A stretch of 64,000 bases of DNA from contig JADWQD010000005.1 in the NCBI GenBank assembly GCA_016110215.1, forward strand, positions 1,240,001 to 1,304,000. The letters run 5' to 3'. This stretch comes from Capronia americana (lineage: Eukaryota > Ascomycota > Eurotiomycetes > Chaetothyriales > Herpotrichiellaceae). The position numbers and the translations under genes are program-made. The notes under the pieces were generated by a model that was not told the origin of the DNA, did not search any database, and saw nothing but the letters and a program-made list of their open reading frames with translations. Below are positions 44,151 through 55,825 of this stretch, in pieces (within the stretch, counting starts at the first letter, position 1; each line of letters opens with the position of its first letter).

Positions 44151-45941
44151 ATGCGTCTCATCGACGCTGTCACGCTACAACTGGAGTGGTTTGATGATGA
44201 CAAGATTCCCAAATATGCGATTTTGTCGCACAGATGGGAAGAGGAGGAGGTGCTCTACGAAGACATGCGGAGCGGCAACGCCCAGTGGTTGAAAGGCTAT
44301 ACGAAACTCCAAAGCGCCTGCGTGCAAGCTCGGAAAGACAGCTGCCAATACATATGGATCGACACCTGTTGCATTAATAAAGATAGCAGCTCGGAGCTAT
44401 CGGAGGCCATCAACTCGATGTACGCGTGGTACCAGAGTTCAGAACGATGCTACGCCTATCTCTCGGACGTCCAGCTACCCTCGAGTGAAACCGTGGTCGG
44501 TGACGATTTCGAGCGCAGCGTGTGGTGGGAACGCGCATGGACTCTACAGGAATTGATTGCGCCTGGTGACATTGACTTCTTCGAATGCTCCTGGCGGCAC
44601 ATTGGAACTAGGTCGACCTTGCTGGACCGGATCAGTAAGACGACGGGGATCCACAAGAACGCGTTGCTTGAAAGAAGGCCCCACGACTTCTCAATTGCGC
44701 AGCGCATGTCTTGGGCTTCAAAGAGGAAATCGACGCGGAGAGAGGACATCGCGTACAGCCTGCTGGGAATATTTGACGTCAACATGCCAATGCTCTACGG
44801 CGAGGGAATGAAAGCCTTTGTCCGACTGCAGGAGGAGATTATCAAACGGTCCGATGATCAGTCCATCTTCGCATGGGAGGCTACCACGGAGCAACCGCAG
44901 CTGCTGGCCGACTCGCCCTGGGCGTTTCGAAACTGCCGCGATATCGTTCCAAATTCCATTCCTTACCACCGGCCAACTCCCTACTCGCTTACGAACATGG
45001 GGCTGAAGATCCAAATACCACACATTATCTGGTCGTTGAACACATACCTTGCCCTCCTGCTGTGCCACGACCAGACCACCAAGCATCACGTCGGGATTTT
45101 CCTCGGCGTCAACGCCGGACCAGGCCAACACGCGCGAATCTTCCTCGACAAGGCCTCCATACAGTACATCAGGCCAGAGCGATTCATTGAGCTCGAGCTC
45201 CGACAGTCCGCGCAGCTGACCTACGGCACCAACGTCCCCACGCACGTGCAGCAAGAAGAACTCCTCCGAGCGTCACCGCACTCGGGCAAACTCCTGATCC
45301 GCCAGATCGGATGGCACTGGACCGGCAGCCTGTACGGCTTCCACCTCGGCGCCTGTTACGCGTGGCCCCGCGAACTCGAAGGTTCCGAACAGTTGACGGT
45401 CTGCGCCCGCCGGTGGGATCCCCGGACCATGACCATGGAGCTGCCGGACGGCTCGTACGGCACGGCGGGGGTGGTCGTCTTCCGGCACCCGGCGCGCTCA
45501 CGCAACCCCTGCGTCGCCGTCAAGCTTGGCTTCGACGTCGAATTCAGGCCGGTCTGCCTCATCTGGTACCACTTCCCGCCGCCGAAGACGGTCGAATATC
45601 GCCCGCTCGAGACCCTCGTGGCCGAGGAACCGCAATCGCCTCAGGAGTTGGACAGGTTTCTCGACTCGCGCTGGGTCGGCGGCGATACCCACCACGACGG
45701 CTCCCCAGGGTTATCGGCGACGGAATTCCCGGGGGTGGCCTTTGACGGCATGAAGCCCGAATCGGAAATGTGTTTCTTCACCGGCACGGACCGGCGGCTT
45801 TCGAAACAGCGAACCGCCCTGCAGGAAAGGACGGGCCTGTCCGTCCAGTTCAGCTATGAGATGATCCCGGCCCTGCGAGGCCGTCACGGGTGGGTGTTTA
45901 AACTGCTCTTCGAGAAGGACTTTCAGCCTATCCAGAATTAG
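44151..45941 (+). CDS. HET-domain protein (heterokaryon-incompatibility-like)
   Basis: Intronless, 596 residues from MRLIDAVTLQLEWF; an ATG 25 codons upstream is possible. The HET domain occupies the first 250 residues, with the three typical blocks: KYAILSHRWEEEEVLYEDM; CQYIWIDTCCINKDSSSELSEAINSMYAWYQSSERCYAYLSDV; and WWERAWTLQELIAP. The further conserved DIAYSLLGIFDVNMPMLYGEG and the AFVRLQEEIIKRSDDQSIFAW block identify it as HET-E/HET-D type at the N-terminus. No NACHT or WD40 repeats follow; the second half has no domain I recognise. HET proteins trigger cell death when incompatible strains fuse; many genomic copies, including ones like this, have no known partner. The C-terminal 250 residues are coded by markedly GC-rich sequence. 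Confidence 0.88.
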   Translation: MRLIDAVTLQLEWFDDDKIPKYAILSHRWEEEEVLYEDMRSGNAQWLKGYTKLQSACVQARKDSCQYIWIDTCCINKDSSSELSEAINSMYAWYQSSERCYAYLSDVQLPSSETVVGDDFERSVWWERAWTLQELIAPGDIDFFECSWRHIGTRSTLLDRISKTTGIHKNALLERRPHDFSIAQRMSWASKRKSTRREDIAYSLLGIFDVNMPMLYGEGMKAFVRLQEEIIKRSDDQSIFAWEATTEQPQLLADSPWAFRNCRDIVPNSIPYHRPTPYSLTNMGLKIQIPHIIWSLNTYLALLLCHDQTTKHHVGIFLGVNAGPGQHARIFLDKASIQYIRPERFIELELRQSAQLTYGTNVPTHVQQEELLRASPHSGKLLIRQIGWHWTGSLYGFHLGACYAWPRELEGSEQLTVCARRWDPRTMTMELPDGSYGTAGVVVFRHPARSRNPCVAVKLGFDVEFRPVCLIWYHFPPPKTVEYRPLETLVAEEPQSPQELDRFLDSRWVGGDTHHDGSPGLSATEFPGVAFDGMKPESEMCFFTGTDRRLSKQRTALQERTGLSVQFSYEMIPALRGRHGWVFKLLFEKDFQPIQN

Positions 45942-46643
45942 CTTTTGGTTCGAGACCGGTTCAGTGTCAGTGTCAGTGTCAGTGTCAATGTCAATGTCAA
46001 TGTCAATTTAAAGCGAGGTCTGTTTCGACTCTCCACGTGTGAGGAACTGACCACCAGCCCAGCAATAACGCTGTCTTTCGGCGCGTGATTATGGAATTTA
46101 AACACTCCTGACTGACTGACTGGCTGACTGACCGACGACTAAACTTGCACTTTCCAGGCGCTCGACGCCCCGCAGGGACCGCTCCCTGTATGTGGGCAAA
46201 CGACTGTCTAAAAACCTTCCCATTCTGCCATTGGCGCAGCCCATCGAGCCATATCTGGCCAACGCTGCTTCTGGTTCGTCGAACGTCAAGATGGTCTTCA
46301 GACACGTCTGAACTCTTAATAGATGAGCAGCGTATAATCCCAGTTCCCCCCTCCCCCTTCTGTTGGTGTATAGAATAGTGAAGTTCTGTCGAGGTCCTTA
46401 CGTAGGCGGGGTCGGCAGGATATCCTAGCGGTAAACCATAATCTATATAGAAAGTAAGAGTCTAGCAGTCTCAACACGTGCGGTAGAAGGGAGGAGCTCC
46501 TGGCTCGGGCGACGCGTAAGTTTAAGTCTACTGGGCTCGTCAGGAACGCCAAGATCGCCCAAGGTTGCTCCCAGACGTCGCAGAGATAAACCCAGCTCCG
46601 ATACAACCGATGATGTGTCGGGTGATTTGATTAAGAGGAGGAC
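45942..46643. other. Intergenic with GTGTCA repeat
   Basis: Spacer of about 700 bases between the convergent HET and MFS genes. At 45960-46006 there are tandem GTGTCA then ATGTCA hexamers, and at about 46110-46135 a CTGACTGACTGG run. No supported frame. Confidence 0.6.
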
Positions 46644-48182
46644 CTAGGCAGGGCGTGTACACGCAACGGGGTCCCTCCGTGAACTTCTCTGATCAGCCCG
46701 AGTCCTCCAAGCAGCGCCATGGATGGTGGTGGCCCAGACCCCGAGCGCTCCGAGGACCAAGAAAAGACTGCTGACAGTGCTGAACCAGCCTACGCCCATG
46801 GCCCGCACGGCGGGGAGACACACAGCGCTACCGACGGCGGCGAAGACATAGCGAATCAAGTAATTCCCCGCAATCACCTCCGCCGACAGACCCCGGCTTT
46901 GCATGACGTCCAGCGCATAGGTGTTCAAGTTAGGGAAGCAAAGCCATTGGGTAAAGCCCTGGGCAAAAAGCGCCAGGACAGGCACCGGGATCCCTCCGAA
47001 TTGCGCCTGCACGCTCCAGCCGTACAGCAGGACAGACGCCGGCAGGACGGCACCAAGGATGGCGTAGCAGCCTCGAAGACGATCTTCTGGGATTCGGCGA
47101 CCACGTTTGCGAATCCAACGTTTCACCGTGCGATCCGCCCACCAGCCGCCAAGCGGGCTTCCGGCAAGATACCCACAGCCTGGCGCGATGTAGAACAGAC
47201 CCGACTGCATGGGCGAAGTCAGATGAAACCGGGGATTGAGGACATATCTGATCGGCGTGAGGACGGAGTACATGTTCCAGATCAGGGCGCTCGACGCGAC
47301 GCCCGTTATCAGAAGATTCGGGTATGTGAAAAGAAGCACAACGACGCGCCAAGGCGATATCCAGGAAAGGACTGTGAAGACCCGGTCTTTTCGCGACATA
47401 GGGCCTCCTCGGTGGTGCAGCCAGTCGTCGACTCTCTTCTCCGGGATCGTTTCCGGCAGGAACGCGATCAGGAGGACGGAAGCCAGGCCTCCGAGCGCGG
47501 CTTGCACCCAGAAGATGACGGTCCACGACCTAAACGTGACGATGACGCCGCCGACGAATGGGCCAAAGGCTGGGCCGACAACGGTGGCCAAAGCGAACCA
47601 GCCCACGGCCGTGGCCCGCGCCGTCGGCTCGTAGATGTCTCCAACGCACGAGTTGCCCACGATCAGCAGACACGTACTCTGCAAGGCCGTGAGGATGCGG
47701 AAGACATAGAACGCTGCCAGCGTCGGTGCCAGGGCGGTGCCCACGTTGAAAATGCAGAATTGCACCGCCGAAGCGATGCAGACCCATCGACGCCCGCACG
47801 CCGAGCTGACCGGGCCCCAGATGAAAGCGGACAGGGCCATGCACGCCAGGTAGGCTGCATTCGAAAGACTAATCAAATCCGCCGAGACGCCGTAGGTTGC
47901 TGCCACCTCGGGAATCGCCGACAAGACCATTGTGGAGGAGATGGGGGAGAGCATGGCACAGAAGGCAAGCACCATGGTGATCAGGATTTTGCGCCGATTG
48001 CTGAACCGACGGTAGTGCTCAAGGTCATCGGCGCCGGTAGGTTGCACGGCTATGAAACCGTCGCCCGCACCTGAGGCCGATATTTGCCTCAAAAGATCTG
48101 ATGGTATTTCCTGCATCATGCTCGGTTGCTCGACATCCATCTCCCTCGCACCCATGGTATTTGGTAGGGGAAGATCTCTCAT
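46644..48182 (-). CDS. MFS transporter, DHA1-like drug/metabolite exporter
   Basis: Intronless, 512 residues, starting at MRDLPLPNTMGAREMDV. It is a proton-coupled membrane transporter with 12 predicted helices, beginning KILITMVLAFCAMLSPISSTM. Family marks: the loop-2 motif ISLSNAAYLACMALSAFIWGPVSSACGRRWV, motif C-like ALATVVGPAFGPFVGGVIV, and a long central loop LPETIPEKRVDDW. The DHA1 group includes polyamine, quinidine and toxin exporters. The substrate is unknown. It lies just upstream of the large fused regulator's stop, on the same strand, and may be part of the same regulated group. Confidence 0.87.
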   Translation of the reverse strand: MRDLPLPNTMGAREMDVEQPSMMQEIPSDLLRQISASGAGDGFIAVQPTGADDLEHYRRFSNRRKILITMVLAFCAMLSPISSTMVLSAIPEVAATYGVSADLISLSNAAYLACMALSAFIWGPVSSACGRRWVCIASAVQFCIFNVGTALAPTLAAFYVFRILTALQSTCLLIVGNSCVGDIYEPTARATAVGWFALATVVGPAFGPFVGGVIVTFRSWTVIFWVQAALGGLASVLLIAFLPETIPEKRVDDWLHHRGGPMSRKDRVFTVLSWISPWRVVVLLFTYPNLLITGVASSALIWNMYSVLTPIRYVLNPRFHLTSPMQSGLFYIAPGCGYLAGSPLGGWWADRTVKRWIRKRGRRIPEDRLRGCYAILGAVLPASVLLYGWSVQAQFGGIPVPVLALFAQGFTQWLCFPNLNTYALDVMQSRGLSAEVIAGNYLIRYVFAAVGSAVCLPAVRAMGVGWFSTVSSLFLVLGALGVWATTIHGAAWRTRADQRSSRRDPVACTRPA

Positions 48183-48866
48183 TGTTTGGTGGTTTTGCAA
48201 AGAGTGGACATTGTATGGACAGGGGTGTCCCGGACATTGATGAGGTCAATGTGAGCATCCCTGGGCACAAAACTTTTTGTTCGCTAGGAAGTTGGAGGAT
48301 GAGCTACTTTTGTCTTGAATGGATGCTGAGGCCAAAAAGCTAGTACCTATGGATCGGAGACATAGCCGAATCATGCAGAGGCCGGCAGGCCTTGATCGGA
48401 GCTCACACTATCCGTGTCAGAAACTTAGAGGACCATCCCTCCTGGTTGAACACACTCGGCCTTCCGATCTGGGTTCCAGAATGGTAACGAGACTTCCTGT
48501 CGGATCTCTCGGCACTGTGTTTCGAACATGGATCTGGAGGGCGTGGTTTATTTCCTTTGTCGTCTTAAGCCGACGGATGAGACTGCGTAGACGAGCCTGG
48601 CAGAGGTCGGAATAGCGCGACAGCCCTATTGATAATGTCCGATCAAGAGCCGCTATGAATGCAACGGAATTTGGGGGACTGATTGGGAGCGTATGTTAGC
48701 ATAGGCAAGAAGAAGTTGCAAAACATGACTTGTGTTTTTGCTTTGTCTTCGGAGGTGGATGCGGATATCTCCTGCGCACGAGATAACGCAGATGTCTATG
48801 GCCTCCTGACATTTGCATTTGCCTTGGGGGACAAGATCTGGATTTCATGTCACCATGTGGATGGGA
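48183..48866. other. Intergenic, promoter of the MFS gene
   Basis: About 680 bases between two minus-strand genes. No frame or repeat supported. Confidence 0.5.
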
Positions 48867-51800
48867 TCAGTTGTGAAAATCCCAGTGGTTGACAGTGCCA
48901 CTCATTTTGCAAGAACGGGAGATAGCATCGAGTGAGGCAGATAGTCCTGCTGCCGCATTTTCCAGATTGTTCTCCAACGACGACAAAAGAGAGATGCACA
49001 AGTCGACATCGTCCCCGAAAGTTTCGAAGCCTGTGCCGTGTGGCCCTTCGATGGCGGTGTCTACAAGAAACGTGCCGGCGATGCACAGCGAGTGTACAGC
49101 CGTCCAGGGCAGAGGAGCCATGGTGAGGAACTGTTGTTGCCCGATCCGTGTCTGTCGCAGTTGAAGACCCGAAAAGGATCGGATAACTTGACGGGCTGCG
49201 GTGGCACTCTCTGTCGGTGGAACGGCCGCCGGCCGAGTCTGTCCGTAGAGTAAAAGAGCTTCAGAATGATAGAATTGACCATACAGGTCCAGCCACGACG
49301 GCAGCTGGTCGTTGCCATGTTTTCGCAAATCCGTAGACGCTGATTTTATCGCATCTTTCCACCTGGGCAACCAAGTGTCAATCCCTTCCTTGCACCCCGT
49401 GAGTCGTGCTTCTTGCAATACATTGTGTCTGTTGTGGTCGGTGTTGAAGCTCGACACTAAGATTCGATACTTGTATCGTGAGAGTTCGTAGAGAAGATGT
49501 GGTAGCATAGCGATGCCGCTCGGGTTTGCCAGCTGTGTGATAGATCTGTGAGTAGGTAGGCTTTCAACTCGGCCTGTGTCTCGGAGACTTACAGCAGGTG
49601 GCACATCGGCTTCGATGAGCTGTGGTGGTCGGCCATATCCAACGCAAAGGTCACTGGAGTGCGTGAGCTGAGCAACATGGCTTCTCGACCTGCTGTCATG
49701 GGGTAGATTGACTTACCTCTCCATGCGAAAGAGCGTTATAAACAGGACCCATTCCTCCCAGCTTCCTCCTCCAGTGCTGTTGAGATTCCGTTTCAAATCC
49801 ATTGCAGAAAGGCTGCACTGGCCCACGAACCTCCAAATGTTGCCAGCACTAGGGTCCAGGTACAAATACCAGCAAATCAGAAGATACAGTCGCAGCTCTC
49901 TTGGAGAGGGATACCCGAACTTTAATTCTTTGTCTTTATATTCGCGCAGCGCTCGTTCGAAGAGGGTCTTCGACCATTTCGTGAGTCCCGTCTCTTTCCT
50001 ACTCAGTTGCCTGGTCATGATTGCCGAAATGAGGTGTACTGTTACGAAAGCTTCTGACTTTGCTGTCTCATCTGCCGTCGTGTTGCAGTACAGACAATTG
50101 ATGGCATCACCAATGTCTTGAAGCCCCAGTATAGGGTAAACTAGTTCGAAACTGTGGTAATATTGGTGGGCAATATTTTCGGCCACAGCACGCGACAGCA
50201 GGGCGGTCGAAAATTGCCAGGGATCGATCGATGAAGGTCCAAGTGGCATCAAACTGAGAAGGTCTGGAATCTCTTGGTCCAGAACCCCAGGACTCTGTGT
50301 GCTCGTAAGATTCGCCTTCGACGCCACGGTGGCCAAGCGAGCGAAGACGCTGGTGCTCCCGAAGTGTAATTCGTCATTGGAGCAGGTCACATCCATACGA
50401 CTGTGGCCATCATGAATCTCAACGCCCAAAGACTGAGCCGCGACATCTTCGACGTGCTGTAGGTGCTCCTCACATTCCTCCGGCGATGAAAGTGGTGCAA
50501 TCGGAATGTGTCTTTGCTCGAGACACGTACGTAGACTGTCAAATCGCTTCTTCAATGCAAAAAGATACGGACGAGGTGTATCCTGCGACAGGACGGAGTC
50601 GTAGAACTTGCACTCCTGTCCCGATTTCTCACATTGATGACAGGACGGAAGTAGTCGGTCGCACCTTTTGCGCCGTTTTCGGCAGTTCGTGCAGGAAGGT
50701 AGCCGCGCTAGAGCAAGGCCCAAGTACTCCAATTCTGAATCTGTGAGGATGTCCTTCGGACTTTTGTCAAGGACCTTTATATCAAGGGGCTGTGGGGACT
50801 GAGAACATGGATCTGAAACGGGTTCCGGAAGTTCCTGGGACAGCAAGTTCTCCGCTGCGGAGTCGGTCGTGATTAACTCAGAAGAAGTGATGTATGCCCA
50901 GTCTAGGTCGCTGAAGCCCATTTCAAATTCTGAAAAGTCAAAGAAGGTCGTGGCATCCAGTTCGGACGATGAAATTGTGGACAGGTCCCGCCAGCTGTTC
51001 TGGGCGGCAGTATCATCCTCGCCGGCGCGTTCTTCGGGAACCATCATCAAGCTTTTCACATACATTTTATCCCCGGGCCTGTGCAAGACTATGTCTTCCA
51101 AGATGTTCAAGCTTGAATGTTGCTCGCTCCTTTGGCGATGGGCAGGACCGCCGAATAAGACGTTCGAGATCTCACTTTTGGCCGTGTCAAAAAGCTCCCT
51201 GCATTGCCACACCGAGGGCCATTGCTTTGACAAGATGCCGAAAATGATCGAGATTCTGTCTAGGACGTTCAAAGCCGTCGGAAGGCTAATCTTCCCGCTG
51301 AGGGTAAACGCTTCTGGATAGTGCTTGATATTGTATAGAAGCACGACTCCGGCCTCGAAGCAGTTGTGGAGGGCATGCCAGGGGAACTTCAAGAAGCCTG
51401 AGCGGGTCGAAGCCCAGTATTCGTCCACTATCCTTTCTGTCGCATCGAAGCAAATCGTGACTGAATTTAGATCTGGCTCAGGATTTGGCAAGCATGGTCG
51501 ATGTAACATGAAGGTGTTGTACCACATGCAAAAATCGAACCACTCAGGCACGGCCTCGGTTGCCTCAAGAGCCTGCGCTCTCCATTCCAGAACCTTTTGA
51601 CTCATCTCCAGATTCCACTCAGCATAGGAAGGATTTTTGAAGGGTTTGTTGCAGAATTGCACACCACAAATCTCTGATTGAAGCTGTCTATACCGTATAG
51701 AGTTGACGAATTGAAGATGATGCTGTGCGTCTTTGGTACGCTCCTCATTGTCGACAGCCGTATCAATGAACGTAGGGTGCTCAACTTCAATGGTCTCGTC

Positions 51801-53007
51801 TCGAGCGGCAAAACATCGGTGGCCGGTGACATTGATAGATCGCTCGAGAAGATATGTCTGTACGAAATTAGCTTGCCGTTACAGAGACGACCAGGATCTC
51901 TTTCCACGCACCACCCAAAAGATCTTTCGTCGAATGTCTTCCGCCGACGACGTTCTCGCCGCCGGAGATGCGGATTTGAGATGTAAACCCAACTCCATGG
52001 CGAGCCTCATAGCCTCATTGACAAGATGGACAAGGTCCCCGGTGGAGGGCAAGAGAAGTGCTTGCTGGATTAAAAGTAGGAGACATTGCAGACACCGAAT
52101 GTCGGCAGTAGCCAAAGCATTACTATATGTCAGTGCTTGCGCGTGCAGTGACTCTGCCAGCGACACTATCCGTTGCGTTTCGGTAGATCTGGACGTCAGG
52201 GTTGTGATTGCCATGATCTGAAAGACTATAAAGTAGTTGCATGGAGGAGCAGGCACGTCCCGTTCCCCAGGGCAATATACCGTTTCAAAGATACTCTCGA
52301 GGTCGTCTCTTGAAAAGAAAGGATAGCGAGGCAACACCTTTTCACTGTAAGCATCAAATAAGCTTCGAGCAACCGCAACCGGAAGGGTACTGCCAGCGAT
52401 CCTCTTGCGATTGCAGCGGACTTCCATTTCCTCCCTGGACAGTGGATGGCACAGCGGTGTCGGAAGGTGAGATTCTCCCAGCAGTGTTGCCAAGTAGGGT
52501 AGCTCTGTTTGTGATTTCAAGAATTCCACCTGAGACAGCACCTTTCTGCACTTCACTGTCAACATCGACACAACTTGGGCTGAGCTCGCCGTGTCTTGTG
52601 TAAGCGTGCATGCAGAGCCACTACTGGAGAGCAGTCGACCGTGGCTTTCTTGCAGTGTCTCTTCCTCTGGTTCAGCTGATGTAGCCATGCCATTCTGTGG
52701 ATTTGACTCGAGTTCAATCTCGAGTTCAGCAATTGCATTCTCCAAGAATTGGACGATGCTGCCCCCGGTCAGTCTCAGAGCTGGAGAAGCACAAGAATGC
52801 ACAGCATGCACAGCATCGCTGGGTGAGTAATCAAAACAAATTGCAATATGAGTCTTACCTGCGTGGCAATTCCGTCTCGGAGTCTCGATCAAGACTCACA
52901 CATTTAATCCCTGCCGCTTGACAGTTGGTACAGGCCGGAAGTTTCGCATCACACCTCTTCTTCCGCTTGTAGCACCGTGAGCACGCAAAAGCCTGACGTC
53001 TGCGCAT
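48867..53007 (-). CDS. Double Zn2Cys6 transcription factor (two complete modules fused)
   Basis: Five exons: 53007-52859, 52818-51912, 51857-49717, 49689-49593 and 49532-48867. Every join is phase-consistent, giving 1,319 residues. Module 1: zinc cluster CSRCYKRKKRC...CTNCQAAGIKC (Cys9-Cys36), then a fungal-specific regulatory domain with PVAVARSLFDAYSEKVLPRYPFF, RRKIFWV/TYLLERSIN and WFDFCMWYNTFMLHRPCL, ending FDFSEFEMGFSDLDWAYI, a typical regulator C-terminus. Module 2 follows without a stop or Met: zinc cluster CTNCRKRRKRC...CHQCEKSGQEC (Cys741-Cys768), then a second regulatory domain (IAHQYYHSFELVYPILG, ELRLYLLICWYLYLDPS, VLFITLFRMER). The nearest Met before cluster 2 lies inside the module-1 tail. 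Single-module regulators are usually 500-900 residues. The introns are 28-59 nt; the first (40 nt) and third (28 nt) are very short, so exact joins there need checking. It may control the neighbouring transporters and enzymes. Confidence 0.75.
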
Positions 53008-53562
53008 ACCTATGAAACAACACGTGCTGGATGAAACTGTGGCGACCTAGTTAATAGTATGGATTGATTGAGTCCCCGACCGAAAATGTTGGAGAGACGA
53101 CAACTCTCGGTTGAAAGAGGTGGGCGCGGTGAAGAGCTCTTGGGAGGCCAGAGTGCTGGTTAGTGGGCCTAGTGACCTTATCTATTACCAGTAACATGGT
53201 GGGAATACTGTATGTAGTGGGTTCCGACGTCGCCTATCGTCCTGTCGCCTATATCGAGTTCGGGGAAAGCTTATCAGAGTTCACTCCAGCAATCGTGTCA
53301 AGATGCCACAACGACGTTTTATAGCTCGACCTGCTCAGTGGCCGCGGTTGAAGCAATTCTCAACAGACTACTATATGCATCATCCCAAATAAATTGGTTT
53401 TGTAACGTCTTGCGCTTCTAGCATGAGATATCCCCGATGACCACTTCCCCCCTGTCATACTAGGTTTCCCTCAATGTGGTCCAATGTCTTTTAGAGTATA
53501 TATCCAACTCTTCGCGCCCCTGAAACCCACGAGGCAGTACTTTGAACATTGAATCACGCACA
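53008..53562. other. Intergenic, promoter of the fused regulator
   Basis: About 555 bases between two minus-strand genes. No supported frame or repeat. Confidence 0.5.
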
Positions 53563-55825
53563 TCAGTGCGTCATTGTAGCATTGGCAGCATAATATCTGT
53601 ACTTGGTCGCTGTGCGCTTCCGCTCTGCCTTGCCGAAATAGATGAACGGGAACATGAGGCTCGTCAATGCGAGCGCGAGCATGCTGTTGGCGATGAACTG
53701 TACGACGTCAGCCCGACATTCTTGCACGCCATTGGTCAAGAACAGGGGCCCATGTGTGCATGGCACGCTCTTTTCAAAGAGGAGTCTTGCTTACCGTATT
53801 CTTGATACCTGAGGCCTGAAACCAGGGGGTAATCGCGTAGCCCATGGCGAAACCCATCGTATTACGAACCAAGGTCATCGAGATCATACCCTCTCCGATA
53901 AGCTTGTGGGCAGGCCCATTAGTACATCCATAGTATAACATGGGACGATCATATCACATACCACAGGATAGCTGTCGCTGATATAGGCAATGGGAGTGGC
54001 TCCGGCAAGTACGCCATTGAAGCCCATCAAAAAGGCTCCGAAAAGTACACCAAACCAATGGATGTGTTCGGCGGAGCCTACCCCCCATAGCAGTAAGCCG
54101 GTCATCGTAGTAAGACTGCAAACGATGTAGAGCCAGAGACGCTGCTCAGGTTCACGAATACCGTTGTTTCTTCTTGCCATCCAGAGGTGGAAGCGGTCGG
54201 CGAACGCGCCAGCGTACGCCGATCTACTTGGTCATCAGCCTCAATCTCGCTTGACTTCAATGAGAGGAACAAATGATGACTGACCCACACAGCGCCCCTA
54301 TGAAGGGGGCGGCATAGCTGACACCGGTGATACCCGCATTGAAGTTGTACGGGTCGGCTTGCAGAATCGTCGTCCAGGTTGCGTTCAAGACTTCGAAAAA
54401 CATGAGATACGTTCCGAACTGGCTTCAGGGTTGTTAGTTTCACTCCATGATCAAACATCCGAACAAGTTGAATACATACAATCCACCCATTGCCATGATA
54501 GGGAAATTCCACAGATGCAGCAACGGCCGGGTCATCATAGGCAGGAGTTTGTTCTCCTTTTCCGGGATGACCCTGAAAAGCCGGTATTTCTCCCACAGGG
54601 TCGGCTTTGTGTGCACAATCACGACACCAGTTTCAGGTGCTTCCAGATTCAGGCTCGAATTAGACCCTACTTCGTTGCTCTTCTCATTTGCCGTCGCACC
54701 CTTCGTCGTCTCCGCAGGCTCGGTGCTAGAATTTTCAGACGGCGCCCTTCTGCCCTCGGCTGTTCGGGCAAGGAAACGCTTTTCCATGATCTCTCGCGGG
54801 TACATGGTCTCGTCCATGAAGAAGAAGAGAAAGACAGCACTAGCTCCCATGATTATCACGGGAAAGTAGTAACACCATCTAGGGCCGGTCAGATTGCTAA
54901 TAGATTTTGAATGGGAGTTTTCTGCTCACTTCCAGTTCATAGTCTCTGCAACGTATCCCGCAGCGATTGGGAACAAGAAGCTTGCGCCTCCTAGCCACAT
55001 GAGGAACATCCCCACGTGGAGGCCACGCTCGTGGGTGAAAAACTGGGCACTGTCAATGCTGAAGGGCGAGACGGAGGCCCATTCAGGAACTTACCATGTC
55101 TGGTATGGACTGCTCGACCAGCGCCTCGGCAGGAGCACCAAAAAAGCCGTAAAGAAGACGGTGTGCATACCACGTACCTGCGCTGGTGGTGTAGGGCGCC
55201 CAGAGGTTCATAGCCTGTTTCCTTTGGGGTCAACAAGATGCCTTGGTGCTGTAGTGATGAAGGTTTGACGCCTACCATACAGCCTATCATGGAAATAATG
55301 TACACGCCTCGTCTACCATACTGCAGAGCCAGAGGAGACCTGAGTCATATTGGTTAGACGAAACACCACAGGGCAGATCGAAGGGCAGAGGGCTCATCTG
55401 ACCAAAATAGGCACCCCCAACCAAGGAATAGAAACATGACACCGATTGCACTGTTCAAGGTCTCAAGCCCAATACCGGTGGTTTCAATGATCTCGGGGTA
55501 CACCGCATAGCCCGTAGCGGTGCCACCTGCGATCATAAAAGTATATCTGTTCAGAATCAGCACGGACTTGAGGACAGCTGAAAAGCAATTTTACACACAG
55601 CTGAAGGCAGAAGGAATTCAGCCATTTGCGCCTCCTGCTCCAGTTCAGGGGATCCTCAGGGTCTGCGCTTGGTGTGGGATACAGCACGACGTCTCTGTGG
55701 GATTTGTCATGCATTGCTGTCATTGTGCCCTCAAGGTCGACAAGGTGGACGGTGCCGGGGACCTCGGTTTCGACAATATGATCAACCGCTCCGGCATTGC
55801 GGAAGCCCAGAGACTGGGATGTCAT
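53563..55825 (-). CDS. MFS transporter, HOL/DHA1-like, ten exons
   Basis: Exons: 55825-55597, 55526-55403, 55339-55276, 55214-55095, 55042-54930, 54878-54480, 54422-54291, 54223-53962, 53902-53795 and 53697-53563, all phase-consistent; 561 residues. The head DVVLYPTPSADPEDPLNWSRRRKWLN is the signature of a large group of fungal major-facilitator carriers. Then come TATGYAVYPEIIETTG, LGWGCLFWSPLALQYGRRG (the RGRR-like loop), FFTHERGLHVGMFLMWLGG and ETMNWKWCYYFPVIIM. The long central loop is Ser/Glu-rich. The C-terminal half includes WTTILQADPYNFNAGITGVSY, AYAGAFADRFHLWMARRNNG and EPEQRLWLYI. The substrate is unknown; this group moves small metabolites, drugs and plant compounds. It is divergent from the short-chain dehydrogenase gene across 773 bases. 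Two introns end in AAG instead of YAG. Confidence 0.85.

Noticed and set aside
46719..48074. Plus-strand frame of 451 codons
   Set aside because: It is the antisense shadow of the MFS transporter gene; it is rich in Arg and Asp and has no domain.
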